From Entomortierella parvispora (lineage: Eukaryota > Mortierellomycota > Mortierellomycetes > Mortierellales > Mortierellaceae): DNA of 64,000 nt. The notes beneath the pieces were generated by a model. That model ran no database searches. It was given only the letters and a program-made list of their open reading frames with translations, and was not told the origin of the DNA. The stretch is from NCBI GenBank assembly GCA_963573315.1, contig OY752146.1, positions 930,001 through 994,000 of the forward strand, read 5' to 3'. Below are positions 1 through 13,897 of this stretch, one piece after another; the stretch's first letter is position 1, and every line of letters begins with the position of its first letter. The translations under genes and the position numbers were made by a program.

Positions 1-3000
1 TCTTAGCGTCGTAAAACTCTGTACCCTTGATAACGACCAAATGAGCAGGGAAGTTGACACCCCAGGCCAACGTGCTGGTAGCAATCAGAATTTGAATCTT
101 GGTGCTCACGAAAAGCTCCTCAACAAGTTTGCGGTCTCCTTCTGGGAGACCCGCATGATGGAGACCGATACCGAATCCGAGCGACAATCTAAGACTCGAA
201 TCTTGAACCTTGGTCAACAAGATTTCGAGATCCTCCTCAGGCATGTGTAGGAAACGACGAGGGTTGTCTTCCATAGCACAGTATGCGATGAGGTCCTGAG
301 CTGTAAGACGCGTCTGACGACGGGATGAGACAAAAACGATGACGGGCTGGTTGGGCGAGTGAGTCTTGATGGCTGCATACGTAGGCTTGTTCATGGTAGC
401 CATGCGAGGGCAGTAGTGCTTTCCTGGGAAACCATCAATATAGATCTCCAATGGAACGGGACGCACAGAGTGTCTGAAGTTGAAAAGACCGACTTCCTGA
501 ATTCCCAGCCAATCAGCCAGATCGTGCGCGTTAGCCAGCGCAGTAGACAGACCGACCAAACGAATGCGCTTGCCGAGCTGTGCGCCAATGTAGTTCATAC
601 GAGACACAATGACCTCCAAAATTGGACCACGATCGCCTCCGAGTAAATGAATCTCATCAATGATGACCAAGGACACCTTCTGAACGTAGGGACGAGTCTG
701 CCAGTTACGACTGATACCATCCCATTTCTCAGGTGTAGTGATAATGATGTCTGCACTCTCGATAGACTTGATATCAGGTGTGACATCTCCTGTCAACTCG
801 ACCAACTTCTTGCCCATGGGACCAACAAGGCGCGAAGTCCAATCTGTAACACGTTCTCGAACCAAGGCTTTCATGGGTGCAATGTAAACGACCTTGCTGC
901 CGGGCTGATCCTTGAACGCCCACCACATTGCCAATTCGGCAGCCACAGTCTTTCCGGATCCGGTGGGGGCACCAATCAGAGCGTTGTGGCCAGTGTTGTA
1001 CAAGGTATGGAAGATCTGGGTCTGTACAGGATTGAAGTGGGAGAACCTCTTTAAGCAAATCTCCTCCAGGACATCATTCTGAAGAGCAGTGACCGGCAAA
1101 GGCTGCAAGTCCAACAGATCCGTATGAGGAGGGTAAAGCTCGGGCAAGATCAGATGCTTGAAAGAAATGGCATGCACAGACTCGGCCCCGATCCACTTGT
1201 CCGAAACCGCACGCACAAAGATCTGAGGAGGCAGAGGCTCAATGACTGGGATCGTAAACGTGATCACCTGAGGCTGGCCCAGCTGCTTTCGAGATAGCAA
1301 AAAGTACTCAGAGTGCAAGATCTCTGTGTTGTTAGAGTCTTCCACCCAAATCCACCAAGGCTCGTTGAAGCCATGAATCCTGTCATTCCAGACGAAATCA
1401 GGTGTGATCGTTAAGGCTACGCGGAGGACGTTCCTGGTAATAGGTGCAACCTGCGCATCCATCTGAAGGACTGGGAACTGATCAACGCATTTGGAAATAG
1501 TCTCGCCCATTCGATGGAAGCGGACAAGTTCGCCGAGCTCGTTGACAGTCATCTCACGCATGTCTTCAATCGATGGTGGGTAGGTGCGAGCCTCCAACTT
1601 GGATATAATATCACGAGGCAGTCCGAACTGTGACAGAGGATGTTCAAAGGACCACATCTTCTTGTCTACCGATTTGCCGAGGGACAACAAAACGTTGGCA
1701 ACAGGACCCCAGCTGCGGTTCACTGCAATTTCGAACATTGCGCGGATGATACGGGATGCGTTTTGTGCGACATATGCACTATCCGAGACCAGAGCAAAGT
1801 CTTCCAAAGGGGCTTGAGTGATAGCCGCCTGCAGTAGAATGTTGACCTTGGAGGGCGATGCATCCAATCCTCCCTAGAGATAAATAACAGTGTTAGACAC
1901 TCTCCTATGTAAATCCAATTCCATTCGTTAAAGTGGCAACCACTAGTTACCTTCACATCGCAAGGGCAGGCTTGTTCCAGGAGTTTGGCCAGCTCCGAGT
2001 GTTCGTTATCTCTTGACTTGACGTTCTCAAATTCAGTACTTCGACTGACCATAGCCAACACATCGGCTTCCGTCATTCGAGGCTTCATCAACTCGTTGTA
2101 CGTATTGACACTGTTATACGAGACGTAGTAGTTTGACGCAATACGTCCCAGATCCTTTGGCGTCAAGTATCCCGTCTTCTCGTCATAGATAATCATTTGG
2201 GCCTTATGAAGGTTCCTGGCGGCAGCAACGATAATATCGCGACGTTTCTTTCCCAACAAAGGATCCTCTGCCGGCTCCGTGTGATCCATGCCATAGACCA
2301 ATGGGTTTTTGCGCATGCGCACGTACAAATAAGTATAACTCAGCCAAGTTACTGCTTCATCCACATTGGTAATTGTGCCAAGCGACAACTCTGCGTTAAG
2401 ATTGTCGACCATTTTTTCAATGAATCTTGACTCGATTGGAAGTTGTTGGGTGATGAGCGCCACATAGTGATTCAGTTTGTCGTGGGAAGTCAAGATGTAA
2501 CCAACACCATGACTCTCATACTGAGGACGACCAGCACGACCAAAGATCTGCATGACATCCAGAATAGAAAGGTCCACAAATGCACCTTTTTGGGTATTGT
2601 ACACCTGTGTTCCTTTGATGACGACAGCATAAGCTGGCAAGTTAACACCCCAAGCGAGAGTTGCGGTACAGCAAAGGACCTTTGTAAAAGTAAATCAATA
2701 AAAAGGATCAGATATCAAAATAAAATATGAAGTACCCCGAAATATCACGGAATTGCATGCAGTCAATTCACTTACCCGAATCAGACCATCCGCAAACAGC
2801 TTTTCAGTCAACGTCCTGTCTGTCCTGAGCATACCAGCATGATGGATTCCGAAACCGTAGTTGAAGAGCTCCTTCATCTCCCTGTTTTTAGACCTAGCAA
2901 GATCTCTCTTCTTCAGCTCATGTTGAGGGTCGTTTGACGTATCAAAGAATTCGAGTTCACCCTCGTCGTTGGCCTTTTCTTTGAGCATCTGCGCGGTCTT

Positions 3001-5732
3001 AACAGTATCCTTGCGAGCATGCACAAAGACCATCACTTGATGTCCTTCCTTCACTAGGTCAGCCACCTAATGGAACAGCATTTGTTTTGTTAGTTTGAAT
3101 AATATCTAGTGGTCCACCTTCACTGCTCTCGTCTTTAACTCACCTTGTCATAACAAGTCTGATCCAATCCTCGAGTGTAGGTGGATGAGCCGTATTTGCC
3201 GCGAACACCACAGAAATGCTGTTCAAGAGGAACAGGACGGAATCCTCCATCAAAGTAGAACAATCCTTGGTAAGGGTTGACCCTCAAGAAAGAAGCCACA
3301 TCGACATAGTTGGGAAGCGTAGCTGACAAGCCGACAATACGAATCATAGATTGGGAAGTTTCCACCTGACGAAGAGTACGGGCGACAATACTCTCCAAGA
3401 CTGCACCACGTTCATCGTGCAACAGATGGACCTCATCAATGATCAGCAATCGGACCTTCTGGGCTAGTTCAACATCGCCAGTACTCTTACGTGTCACCAC
3501 ATCCCACTTTTCAGGTGTAGTGACAATAATCTGAGTGTTGGCAATTTCCGCCTTTGTGAGTTGCATATCTCCTGTCAGTTCTCGAACTTCGACACCGAGC
3601 CACTTCAGTCGAGAGCTGAATTTGCGAACGATTTCAGCAGCGAGCGCCTTCATTGGGGCAACAAAGACAATCTTGAAATCGTTACGGGCAAGAACATACT
3701 CCTTGGGGTCGATTCCTTGTCTGGGAGTAGGCGTACAGTGCTGGTAGAGCGTCCTGAGGATTGTCAACAAGGAGACATCAGTTTTACCCTAAAGAGCATA
3801 CATGGCAAACATAAAAGCATTAGACACTGAAAGAATATAAAATTTGCAAAAAACTCGTGTAATACAATATTCGTCAAAAACTTACAGCTCCAGTGGGTGC
3901 ACACATCAGAATATTCTCATTCGTCTCATATGCCACAGGGTATACGATGGATTGGATACGATTGAGGGACGTATAGGCTTTGAAGGTAGTGCTGCAAAGT
4001 GTATCCATTTCCGCTAAAGTTATGACCTTTTCACCAGCGCGGCGAGGGGCTTGTTTGGTAATAGGAATGGTGACCTCTTCGTAGTCCTACAATTCATGAA
4101 AATAGATAGAACCGTCAGACTCTTGTTCATTAACAAGTTTGAACACAAATGGCACATAGTGACCAACCTTTTCATCGGTACGGGTGGTGCCGGCAGGCAG
4201 CGCAAAGCCCTTTCCAATGGATGACAGCATATTGCCACCCTTGCTCGCTTGGTATACATGGGGGTAGTCAGGGCCAGCAAAGTTGGTTCTCTATCAAGTC
4301 AATTATTCACACTGTAAGTTTCGAACAGCTTATGCCACTTTGCTAATCGGTCATACTTCACTGCATGTACCTGCTGGGAACTGGCCAAGGGCATGGATGC
4401 ATTACTCCGAAGCTGCTCTTCTCGCGCCTTGCGAAGATCTTCCTGGTCGAATCCGAGCATTGCAGACGAGATAGCCGCTTCATCCTCTGGAGATTATGCC
4501 GTGCCAAAGTAAACAAATAAATACGTGTTAACGGTATGCCCACTGCTACCCTTTCTCTCCTCATTGCAGTCAAAGTTAGCGCACCTTCATCGCGGTTCCC
4601 GTGTTTTTTGCGCTCTTTGCGAGCAAGCTTGGCAGCCAGCTTTTCGTCCTCAGTCTGGACCGTAAAGTTGGAGCCAATAGCAGAACGGTAGACTTCGTGC
4701 TTATCGTGTTTGTTGCTCTTCGGCAATTCTACGTCAGGGTTATACGCCGTCTGGGAAAAGGAGGAGTAAGTCAACTGCCTCGACAATTTTTTATGTAATA
4801 ATGAAATACAGAGAAAACCAAGCGTTGATTTGCTTACCTGCGCGAGAACATTGTCCACAATGGTGGTTCTGTTCGTAAGCAATGCAGTAATGAACTCGAA
4901 ATTCTCGAATCCCAAAAGATCCACGAGCGTGATTTGGATGTCGTCGTCTAGGAGATTCAATTCAAATACAATAAGTGACAATGTCATTTTCACAAGAGCA
5001 GAACAGATGAAGAACCCTCCGAATTTTTACAGTACCTGGCTTGCCAGATCGAAGGATGGTGAAAATGTCAATCGACAGGCGCTTGGAAGTCATGGCCGCA
5101 CTGGGATCAGCAAAGGCTTCCAGATGAGCATTGCATTGTCCGATCAGCCAGGCGCGATCATACTCGACACTAGATTGAGAAGACGCATGTCCGCCAAAGT
5201 CACCCTGATCCAAGCGCGGTGGCAGCAGAGGAGGAGGAGTCGCCGTTGTTGAATGGCCTGGGAACTGCTGCTCGGAAGGACGACGAAGAGCATCGAGAAT
5301 GGATCCGCTCTCCGAGATTGTGTCCGTGTCGTCGCTGTCGTCAAAGGCAGGCCAGATCGGAGCCTTGTACGAGAAGCCAATGTCCTCCATGCCATATTCG
5401 ACCTCTTCTTCCAGAGGCGGGAAATCAGAGTCAAAGACAACTTGATCCTTTTGTTCCGTGTGTCGAGCGGCGATCTTTTTCTTGAATTCTAGAATACGAC
5501 GGCTCCATTCGTCGTGAACCTTGTTGAGCGCACGCATGACCAGCTCGCCATCTTCGTCGTCTTCGTTGTAGTCTTCATCTACGTGACTAGCTTTGCCGTT
5601 TCCTTTCCCATGAGAAACTATTTCCTCCGAGATCTTCTCGGACTGGTTGCTTACTTCGGCATCGAGTGTCTTGTGCGCCTTTGAGGTAACACGCAAGACA
5701 TTGGCCAAATGGAATCCCTCTAAGTCAGCCAT
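1..5732 (-). CDS. SLH1: ASCC3/Slh1-type tandem Ski2-like RNA helicase (3' end cut by window)
   Basis: This is a large superfamily 2 helicase with two Ski2-like cassettes. The family (ASCC3 in animals, Slh1 in yeast) forms the cytosolic ribosome-quality-control trigger complex that splits collided ribosomes. The chosen start at 5732 gives [13 protein letters not shown], and an acidic N-terminal region follows. Cassette 1 shows a Walker A motif (APTGAGKT, split by an intron near 3788-3884), [27 protein letters not shown] with LLHDERG, and [10 protein letters not shown] Sec63-like segment lies around 1300-2600. Cassette 2 has [32 protein letters not shown] and [16 protein letters not shown]. The last two blocks fit ASCC3/Slh1 better than the spliceosomal paralogue Brr2. 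About nine introns of 75-100 bp are visible, for example near 1875-1950, 3068-3143 and 4087-4167. Downstream cassette-2 residues and the second Sec63 unit lie outside the window. The promoter has a CACGTG box about 210 bp upstream. Confidence 0.93.
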
Positions 5733-5939
5733 GGACGATTGTGATGTAACAGTTAAGTGAGTTGAGGGTATTGTTTGATGAATCGTCGATGGTGTGGTTT
5801 GGCTGTTGAATGAATGCGAGCTTAGGAAGTACTCCAGTAGGGGAAAGTGAAAGAGATGTAGATCAAAGACAAGCACAAGGAGAAACGCTCTTTTCTGCAT
5901 CAAAAAAAAAAAAGGATCCGCAGCACCGCGTTAGATGTG

Positions 5940-5946
5940 CACGTGA
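5940..5946. promoter_or_regulatory. TCACGTG E-box upstream of SLH1
   Basis: A CACGTGA heptamer (TCACGTG on the minus strand) lies about 210 bp before the helicase start codon. It is one of several identical boxes found before minus-strand housekeeping genes in this window. A Cbf1/bHLH-type factor is the usual reader of this sequence in fungi; that link is inferred. Confidence 0.45.
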
Positions 5947-6115
5947 CCATTTCGCGTGTGAAAACTCCAATCCACCGCACGCCACCAAGACTGGTGCAAT
6001 CCTGAAGGATCTTCTCTTCCTTCCCTTTCGCTTCATAGAGCAGACTGTTCATCTTGAAAGACAAAAGAACTGTATAAAGAAAGGCTCTAATGAATTATAT
6101 TCCGCAACTCATTAT

Positions 6116-9100
6116 CTATTTGACCATGGAAGACAAAAAGATGGACTTGATGATCTGAGGCAAGTCCTTGGTATCCAGGCAGACATGGGCGTGAGAACCC
6201 AACGCTCCTTTGAGTTTGTCAGCCTGATCAGAAAGAGATCCGATAAAGATCATGGAAGATGTAACTCGGTCGTCCGAACGAAGGACTATGATGCAAAGAA
6301 TAAGTAGAGATTGTAGAGAGTTAGTAGGTGTGCATTTAAAATGAAAAATGACAACACCTTCCCGACTTACTGCGGGCAAGATCTTCTGGCTTGATGTTGT
6401 ACTGTCCAATGTTGGCATCCGAGAGAACAACCACAATGTAATCATCGGCATCCTCCTTGACAATCTCCCTCATAGCCATCGAAGTCGCCGAAAGGGTGTT
6501 GTCACCGGACAAGCAGTACTGAGAATGGGCACTCATCTGAGAAATGACCTTGAAGACATCCTTCTCCGTCTTTGGGTATCGACCTTCCTTCACAAACTCG
6601 AGGTTGGGAGAATCGCCAGAGTGTCCAATGATCGAGTACGCAAACTTGTGCTCAAAGTTTCGGAATGACTCCATGATCATCAATGCGACTTCCATTGACC
6701 GCTCCAGCCGGCGATCATGGTTGTTGAACCGGAACATGGACGCAGAGAGATCAAAGACAAAATACATCTTCTTGGGCTTTTGCTGGAATCCCATCTCTGG
6801 ATCCTGATCACCTCTCAACTTGTAGATGTTGTGGTCGCCAGTCAGACCTTCGATCAACTTTGTATCGTCAAGATCGCCCGAAGACTGGCTCTTGAGCCAG
6901 ACACGCTCCTTATTCTTGGCTTCGATCGACTCCAAAATCACACGAAGCTCACGAATCTCACGTTGGACATTTTCCATATACGACATGTATAACTTGGCAT
7001 CACCGGCAGTCATATCCATCTGAGCGAGATGCTTACGCATCGTCATGTTGTGCATCTCGATCTGAGCATCGGAGACCAGCTTCGGGGGAGGGGCACTCGT
7101 GCGCTATATTTTATTCAAAAAAGGAAAAGAGAATTGTCAGCATCGGGAATAAATTCACTTGCGATGTATTACTGAGCGAGAAATGATCACTTACAATATC
7201 GAGCTTGGAGACATCATCAAAATTAGGCTTGCGGCCGTCCTTAGGAGCCCCTGTTCTCTCTCCCGATCCAGAGCCAGAGCCGTTACCATCGCCGTCACCG
7301 CTGCCATCGCCTTCGCCATCTCCTCCGCCGCCACCACCACCACTGCCTCCACCGCCGCCACCGCCACCGCCTCCGGCAGAGTCGTCACTAGAGCCATCCA
7401 TACCTGGAGGAAGATCGCCAGCATCCAAATCACCTCCGGGGACAACGAGCTGTCCATCCGGTCCGACCAATTGACCCTCGGCGTTCACGAATCGACCCTG
7501 CTCGTCCTTGTATAGAATAGCAAGAGTTCTTGAATCCAAAGTTCCGACCAATTTCTTCCATGTGCTCGCGGACTGGAACAAGTCCGCGGCATCAATTTGC
7601 CAGACACGGACAAATCCAGAGTTATCCATCGTCAACAAATTTCCGTTGTCGAGCTCCGCCATGGAGGCCACCACTCTGTCCTGCTGAAGACCCTTGAAAC
7701 CGGTCATGGGCGCATCTGCGCGCAAGGTACTCGTCACAGGGATGGACAGGGGAATTAGGACACGCCAGATACGACGCTCTGAAGGAGAGAAAAGCTCAAG
7801 ATAACCCTCACCCTTTCCACTCTAATAGGGCAAATTCAGGAATAGATTTTGTAAGTATTTTGCAAAAGAAAGGGAGGGGGAAGCATGTACCAAATTCCTT
7901 GGTCTACTTACGGGCGAAGGGATGATCTTGGCCATCTGATGAGTCTTGCTCATATACATGGAGGCGCTCTGCAAGTTAGAGTAGAGGTTCTTGACGTTCT
8001 CATCCGCAATGGGTCTCATGAACGAGAAGACATCCATGGCAGCATCAGGGTTAGGGGCCAGGATATGCTCCATGTTCTTTGTCATGGCCATGACGACGCT
8101 GTCGTTGGTGGTGTGCATCATACGTATGTTTTCACTAGGAAAATTATAAAATAGCTTCTCGTTAGTGCCGGGCGCTCATGAAGAATTAAAAGAAATGATC
8201 CACGGTAAATAATTAACTTACGTGTTGTTGGTACCGGGCTCGACGACGGGCTGCGAGACATAGGTCAAACGATGTTTCGCTTTGGCGCCCAAACCCGATA
8301 CAGAAACATGCTGGATACGGTTAGGCATAGGCACATCGGCATCCGAGGCATAGACCAAGTGATAGTCCTGGTTCTGGCAATCTTTGACCAACCACAATCG
8401 TGGATCAATCATGTAGAAACCAGAAACTTGGACTGGCAACTCGATCACGTACTGGGTTCCTGTATTGAAGTCAACTACAATGACGTTTGATCGGTTTTCC
8501 TGGAAGAAAGCAATGTATCCGAGGTGGGCCAAAGACTTGTCCATAAGCGACTGGACAGGTGCCAATCCATTGAGCATCACAGAGACGATCGAATCTTTGT
8601 CAGTATCCAGGGACAAGAAAGAGTTGTCGGCAGGGTTGTGCATGCACAAGAATCTGCCACCAGCTCGAGTTCTGACAAATGCTAATCTCAAACGAGGGGG
8701 AGCCTTCTGCAGAGGGAAGTATTCGTACATATCTGCAGAGCGGACTGTACGGTGGGCTTCGTCGATAAAATGCAGCGTCACGGGGTTGGTGGAAATTGCA
8801 TAAAGGGTACCTCGGTCGGTCGAAATGATATCCAATGCCTCACCACGGGTAGGAACCTTGAAGTGATAGAGCTGCTCTGAGAAGACCACAGATCGTCCCT
8901 CGGATCTTTCCAGATCCCGAGCGACTCCAGGAGTGACACTCCAGCCACCTCTAAAAACAATGGGCTGGGACTTGACAGTGCACTCCAAGGCCTTTTCCTG
9001 AGGGGCTTTGGTCCACGTCTCTGTCAGAATCGCTTCACTGACTTCGACCTGCTTGCCGAGCTGGATTGTGAATTCGGACTCAAGTCCAACAGGGATTCCG

Positions 9101-12100
9101 TGCTTTTGGAAGGTCTCGATCAACATCTCCTTGGAATCGGCGTCATACTGATCGAAATCGAAAACGTTCTGCAAAATACGCGAGATTCCTTCCTCAGGGT
9201 AGATTTGCATATGACGGACCACATTCACAAGCTCACGAGTCGAGTAAGGATATGAGAGCAAACCCTCGTCCACCAACACACGAAGATCTTCAAAGGCAGC
9301 TGTCAACTTCAACAACAACTCTTCTGGAACATCGGGTCCATATTTGCGAAGCAAGAACATCTCTGATTCGGCGTCTGGATTGTCGACGGCATGGCAAGAG
9401 AAGACATCGCCCACCTCGCGGAAGAAATCGTTTCCGAGGAAGGGGAATCCAGGTCGGTTCGCCAGGACCATCATTCGGAAGTTGGGGTGGATAACGATCT
9501 CGACCTCATCTGCTCCCTCTGTTGGCTTGGAGACGATACGGCGTCCATCACTGAGGACCATCTGACCATCCTCAAGCAAATTACGGATAACACTGGTCAC
9601 ATAGGTAGGCGCCTTATCAGCTTCGTCAATCACAAGAATGTATCCATCGCGGACGGATTTTACCAGAGGAGAGTCGTCGTACTGGAGGACACCATCGACG
9701 ATAGAGGGTGTTGCCGTCAAACTTTGGACGGTGGTATCACGGTGCAGTTGAATGTACTCTCGAGGCAACTTGAGGAGCTGCAAAAAGTAATCCGCCAACT
9801 TGTTCTTGCCAACTCCCTGGTTACCAATCAACAACAAATGTTCGCCAAGTTGGAAATCCTTCAACATTTCCATTAGGATCTCTGTTTGCTTGGGGTTCTC
9901 GTGGAAGACAATGTTGGGAATCAGGACAGGGTTTGAGTCCTGTCGGACGGCTTCCTCAATGTGTCCAATACGGAGTGACTTTGGGTTCTCGCGGCTGGGC
10001 AGAACTTGGATTTGGAGTTCGTTGGCCTTGTAGCTCTTGGGCTTGACGACAATACCGTTTGAAGCCAAAAGCTGGTTCAAAGCATCCTTTGCGATTGAGG
10101 GCAAGAATCGCGATAAAGAGACCTTATGAACAGCATCGTGCAGACTCTCATCCGGGAAGACAGCCAAACGACGACAAATGCGGATCAATTGACTATACAA
10201 TTAAGAGTAAAGTAGTAAAAATAATTATTAGAGGATCGATGCATGATGTTGTCAAAAAGCGTACACATGCGCACAAGGCTGCTTCCTTACCGAGTTGACA
10301 TGGCAGAAGAAAGTGTTTTGATGGTCTCGTCAGGAGAGTTGCGCAAGTGGTTAGCGAACTTGAGCAAGAGGGCCAAGCTTTCTGGAGCGACGCCGGGTGA
10401 CAGAGTCTCCAAAAGCTGCGTCTCCTCCTGAAGAGAAAGTGGACGCACGGTAACGAATTGGAACATGCTCACAATCTCGGGCGCAAGCCAGGATCCAGGC
10501 TTGCCTCCTTCCGTGCCGTTAGAGACAGGTCTAGCAAGGGCAACAAGGCGGAAAGAAGGAGAAATTCTCAACAGACCCTTCTTCTCCATTTGTTGCAAGG
10601 TCCATCCTTGACTGGCCTGAAGTTGATCAAAATGGGTGTGGCGCAAGAGCTTGCGACCATCGGGCATGGCTGTCTCACGCTCGTGAATGAGTCTCTGCAA
10701 CGAGACCATGGTTCCGAATGAGAGAGTATCAATTCCATCCATAACAGCCAAGGCTCCGCTCATCGCGGCCTTGACCAAAGCAGAGTTCTCCCAGATGGTA
10801 TCTCCCGAAAAAGTGGTGCTACGGCGTTGAAGAAGGTCGCGCGACGACATGTCCTTGTATAGAGGGATGAACTCGACCTTGTATCCCAGGTTCCGTCCAA
10901 AGTTTCTCATCAGCGCGCTCTTGCCGACACCCTTGGAGCCGATCACGCAAAAGTCTCCAACGGAGTGAGCAAGCAGCATACTGACAAGCGTCGCCATGTG
11001 GTATGGGGTCTCCACAAAGTACTCTGCAGGCTCAAATGGATAGGAACCGCAGTGCAATTCGACAGAAGTTCTTTTACCAGAAGTATGCTCAAAAGTCGCA
11101 AGAGCCTTCGCAGGACCCGCGCGCTCAATGCCGATTACCTTATAGGTTGAGTCGCACTGGTGAACTACAGCTCCTTCATCCTGATCGAATCCTTCGTTTT
11201 CACGGCCCAGTCCCAAGACACCGAAACGTTGGTAAGTGGATTCGATTAAGCTACGCTGCTCTGCTTCGCAGGTTGGGAGAAGAGACCAAGGGTAAACGAG
11301 GTCCAGAAGGAATCGAGGCTGGGCATCTTCAAAGCTGTTCAGTAACTTGATGGCACTTTCAATCGACACGGGAAACTCTGGGATCTGAACATTGCTCATA
11401 GTCGATGCTGTAGACTCGCTTCCAAGGTTCTGGTAGTGTTGATTGCCGAGGACCATGGCTACAGAAATCAATCGTTCCATCATCTCCTGTGGCACTTTAG
11501 GACCCAGGGTTCTCAGCTGTTGCATTTGAGATTCAAATCCTGGGGCTTTGACATCACGCGATTGGAAACGGGAACGAAGTGGGGGATCCAAAGGATGGCC
11601 CACATACTGAGGTACAGGCAGTCCCAGAGCAATGACTGTAAAGTTGTCGCTGACTTTGACTAGCTTGTGCTCCTCCATAGTATCCACAGCAGATTGACCT
11701 CCCTGTTTGACCAACATGTCGAATCGCTTTGGGTTCACCAAGAATCGTCCATCTTCTAAGGCCATCTCTCGGTTCTCCAACAAGTTGTTGAGTACAGGTA
11801 GGACGTTTCGCTCTGCCTTTTCGATTCCATCCAAAATAAGGATACGACCTTCCGTCGCTGCTCGAACACAGGCTTGATCAACGTAGTATGCTGTACCTCC
11901 AACAATCTCGCGGCGTTGCTTCAAATCACTTTCAGTGACATCTTTGGAAAGAGGAACATACTCGACTTCGCGGTTGGTACTATACCGATATCAAAAAAAG
12001 AGGATGCCTGGGTCAGTCTCTTTCTATCCTGTGAGTAACAAATCCTGGCTACACTGGTAATGATCTTGTCCCTGCTAAAGGTCCAAAAATCAACAGCTTA

Positions 12101-13035
12101 CAGTTCAGCAAACTTGAGAGCAATAGAGCGACGAAGATGTCCGGGAGGTCTATCCAAGAGAACAATCACAAGAACACTCATTGTAGATTAGCAACATGCC
12201 ACTTCCTTTCGAAATCAGGATGGCAACCAGAATGGGCCAATATCCTACCCAATCAAAAACATATCCTGGCCAAGCTTGTCTTTTTGCATCATCCTAAAGA
12301 AAAGTCGAAAAAACCACCAATCCGAGGTGTAAGTTGTCACGTTGTCTATCGTCCAGTCTCTTAGTGCTACGTTATACGGGGTGCATGTTCCAGAGCCCAA
12401 GACTATGTCCCTACCATCGCAAGTGACGAAGCACTTCCTATAAACGATAAAACGATAAGTAGAGGCGAGGTCAGATCAAAAAATACGAAGTGACATTGTC
12501 TTGTCGATTTGATCGCGTACCTGAGAGTCCTCAAAGAGAGGCTGTTCATAACTGGGTACAAATTCAGGATTGAGGGCTGGACTGACAGCGACAGTGACAT
12601 CGCCGATCCGAACCTCGCCATAGTCTTTAATAAGATGGATCAAAAAGAGAAAAATGCAAGGAACAGAGAGAAGCCGTTAATCCACAAGGACTTTGTATGA
12701 AAAAAAAAAAAAAAAAAATCTAATTTCACGTGTGTGATCGGCGGCAGAACAAAGCCCGAGAGATCAAAGAGACAGGGATCGGGTGTGGCTCTCGCTCCTC
12801 GTTACCCCCCATGGCTTCTTTTTCTCTGTATAATACACAGCCCGGTGATAGTGGTCAGGCGTGGATGGTAAAACTGAGCTAAGTACATACCGGATCCAGT
12901 TCTGCTCTTGGTGGCGGAAATGATTAGTCCTCCGGATCGGTTTGGGTTCTCGGCAATCACATAGTCTGCGCTGTGTGATAAGGCCCTGGAGAGCTGCTCC
13001 AGACGCAAACGGGCCGATTCGGACGTTGGGTCCAT
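6116..13035 (-). CDS. VWA8: VWA8-type mitochondrial AAA+ ATPase with C-terminal von Willebrand A domain
   Basis: This is the fungal counterpart of VWA8 (KIAA0564), a very large protein known in animals as mitochondrial, matrix-facing and ATP-hydrolysing. The start at 13035 reads MDPTSESARLRLEQLSRAL. The first AAA+ module keeps the family block RPPGHLRRSIAL and the hallmark AERNVLPVLNNLLENREM, but its P-loop lacks a normal GxxGxGK. The second module has GSKGVGKSAL and the third GNQGVGKNKLADYF. A Gly/Ser/Asp-rich low-complexity linker (about 7220-7390) precedes the C-terminal vWA domain, where the MIDAS motif DLSAS (in YFVFDLSASMFRFN) is intact. The C-terminus (GSHAHVCLDTKDLPQI) also fits the family. 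About seven introns are present. The first (about 12620-12890) is the longest and holds an A20 run. The biological role of VWA8 is poorly known; peroxisomal targeting has also been discussed in animals. Confidence 0.93.
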
Positions 13036-13897
13036 TTGGGGAGGAAAGTAATGACAGAAGGTATGAATGTATGGGCGAGAGATAGAGAGTGGTGCAGAAG
13101 GTAGTAATATACAGAACGCGAAGGGCAAAAAGCAAAGGGGAGGGAGGAGCAAGAATTGAGTGAGATCAAAAGGCGAGCGGAGAATTTATCACCGACGCAC
13201 GAGGGAGCTGTTGAGGAAAAGGAGAAGGGTGAAAGAGGGGAGGAGAAGGCGGAGGAGGAGGAGGGATGAATGAAGAAAAGAGAGGGACAAAAAAAGAAGA
13301 GAATGCGAATGAGGTCAGAAGGAGAGGAAGGGAACAACTCTTTTTTTTTCTTCCCCAAGAAACATGTCGCTTCCATAAGCCGCCCGGCTGCCCCGGCTCC
13401 TCCCTCCGTCTCTTGCTCTCCCTGCCGTGCCTGTGAGTGTGGAGGGATGGGCATTGGCTTTGAGTGGTTGCTCCATCTTGTCTCTTCTCTTTCTTTAGGT
13501 TTTCTTACTTCTGCTGCCTGCCCGCTGTGTTCGCTTTGCAGAAAAGAAAAGTGATCGGGTCACGTGGCGCACCGGCGGTGCGGTGCGGTCCTTCCGCCAA
13601 TTGATCGGACAGGGGGACAGCCGCCGTCCCTGAGCCAACTTTGCAGTCGGCTTGGTCGGATTGGTTTGGCCTCCTACACCTTGGCGAGGCTGCTTTGCGC
13701 AGTATCACCTTCTATCCATTCCTTTCCTTCTCCGAGAGACAACAAGACCCTTGCGTGCAATAAAAAAAAATGATAAAAAAAGGTGCCATCTTTTGCTTTT
13801 TGCTTTTAAAATTTATTTATCTCTTTTTTTTTTTTAGTGGCGTCTGGAACGTCTGTGAAATGCGCTATCTGACAAAAAACGATTTTCTCCCCCTTTT
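13036..13897. other. intergenic/5' leader region between VWA8 and MAP1
   Basis: About 860 bp hold no convincing gene. The stretch nearest VWA8 (13040-13370) is purine-rich on the plus strand, so a VWA8 leader would be pyrimidine-rich. T-rich tracts at 13805-13835 lie just beyond the MAP1 stop codon and could belong to its 3' UTR. Short open frames here are low-complexity and were not called. Confidence 0.5.
13560..13566. promoter_or_regulatory. TCACGTG E-box upstream of VWA8
   Basis: The heptamer TCACGTG lies 525 bp upstream of the VWA8 start codon, in the gap between VWA8 and methionine aminopeptidase. A second copy is at 12726-12732 inside VWA8 intron 1. The distance is larger than for the other copies, so a functional role is less certain. 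Confidence 0.3.

Noticed and set aside
1-5732. Brr2 (spliceosomal helicase) as identity of the first gene
   Set aside because: Blocks such as [28 protein letters not shown] and [13 protein letters not shown] fit ASCC3/Slh1. Brr2 has DELHL and a different SAT region.
7159-7515. Plus-strand frames opposite the VWA8 Gly-rich linker, including a poly-Pro one
   Set aside because: These are shadows of the GGC/GGA repeat coding for Gly/Ser/Asp in VWA8.
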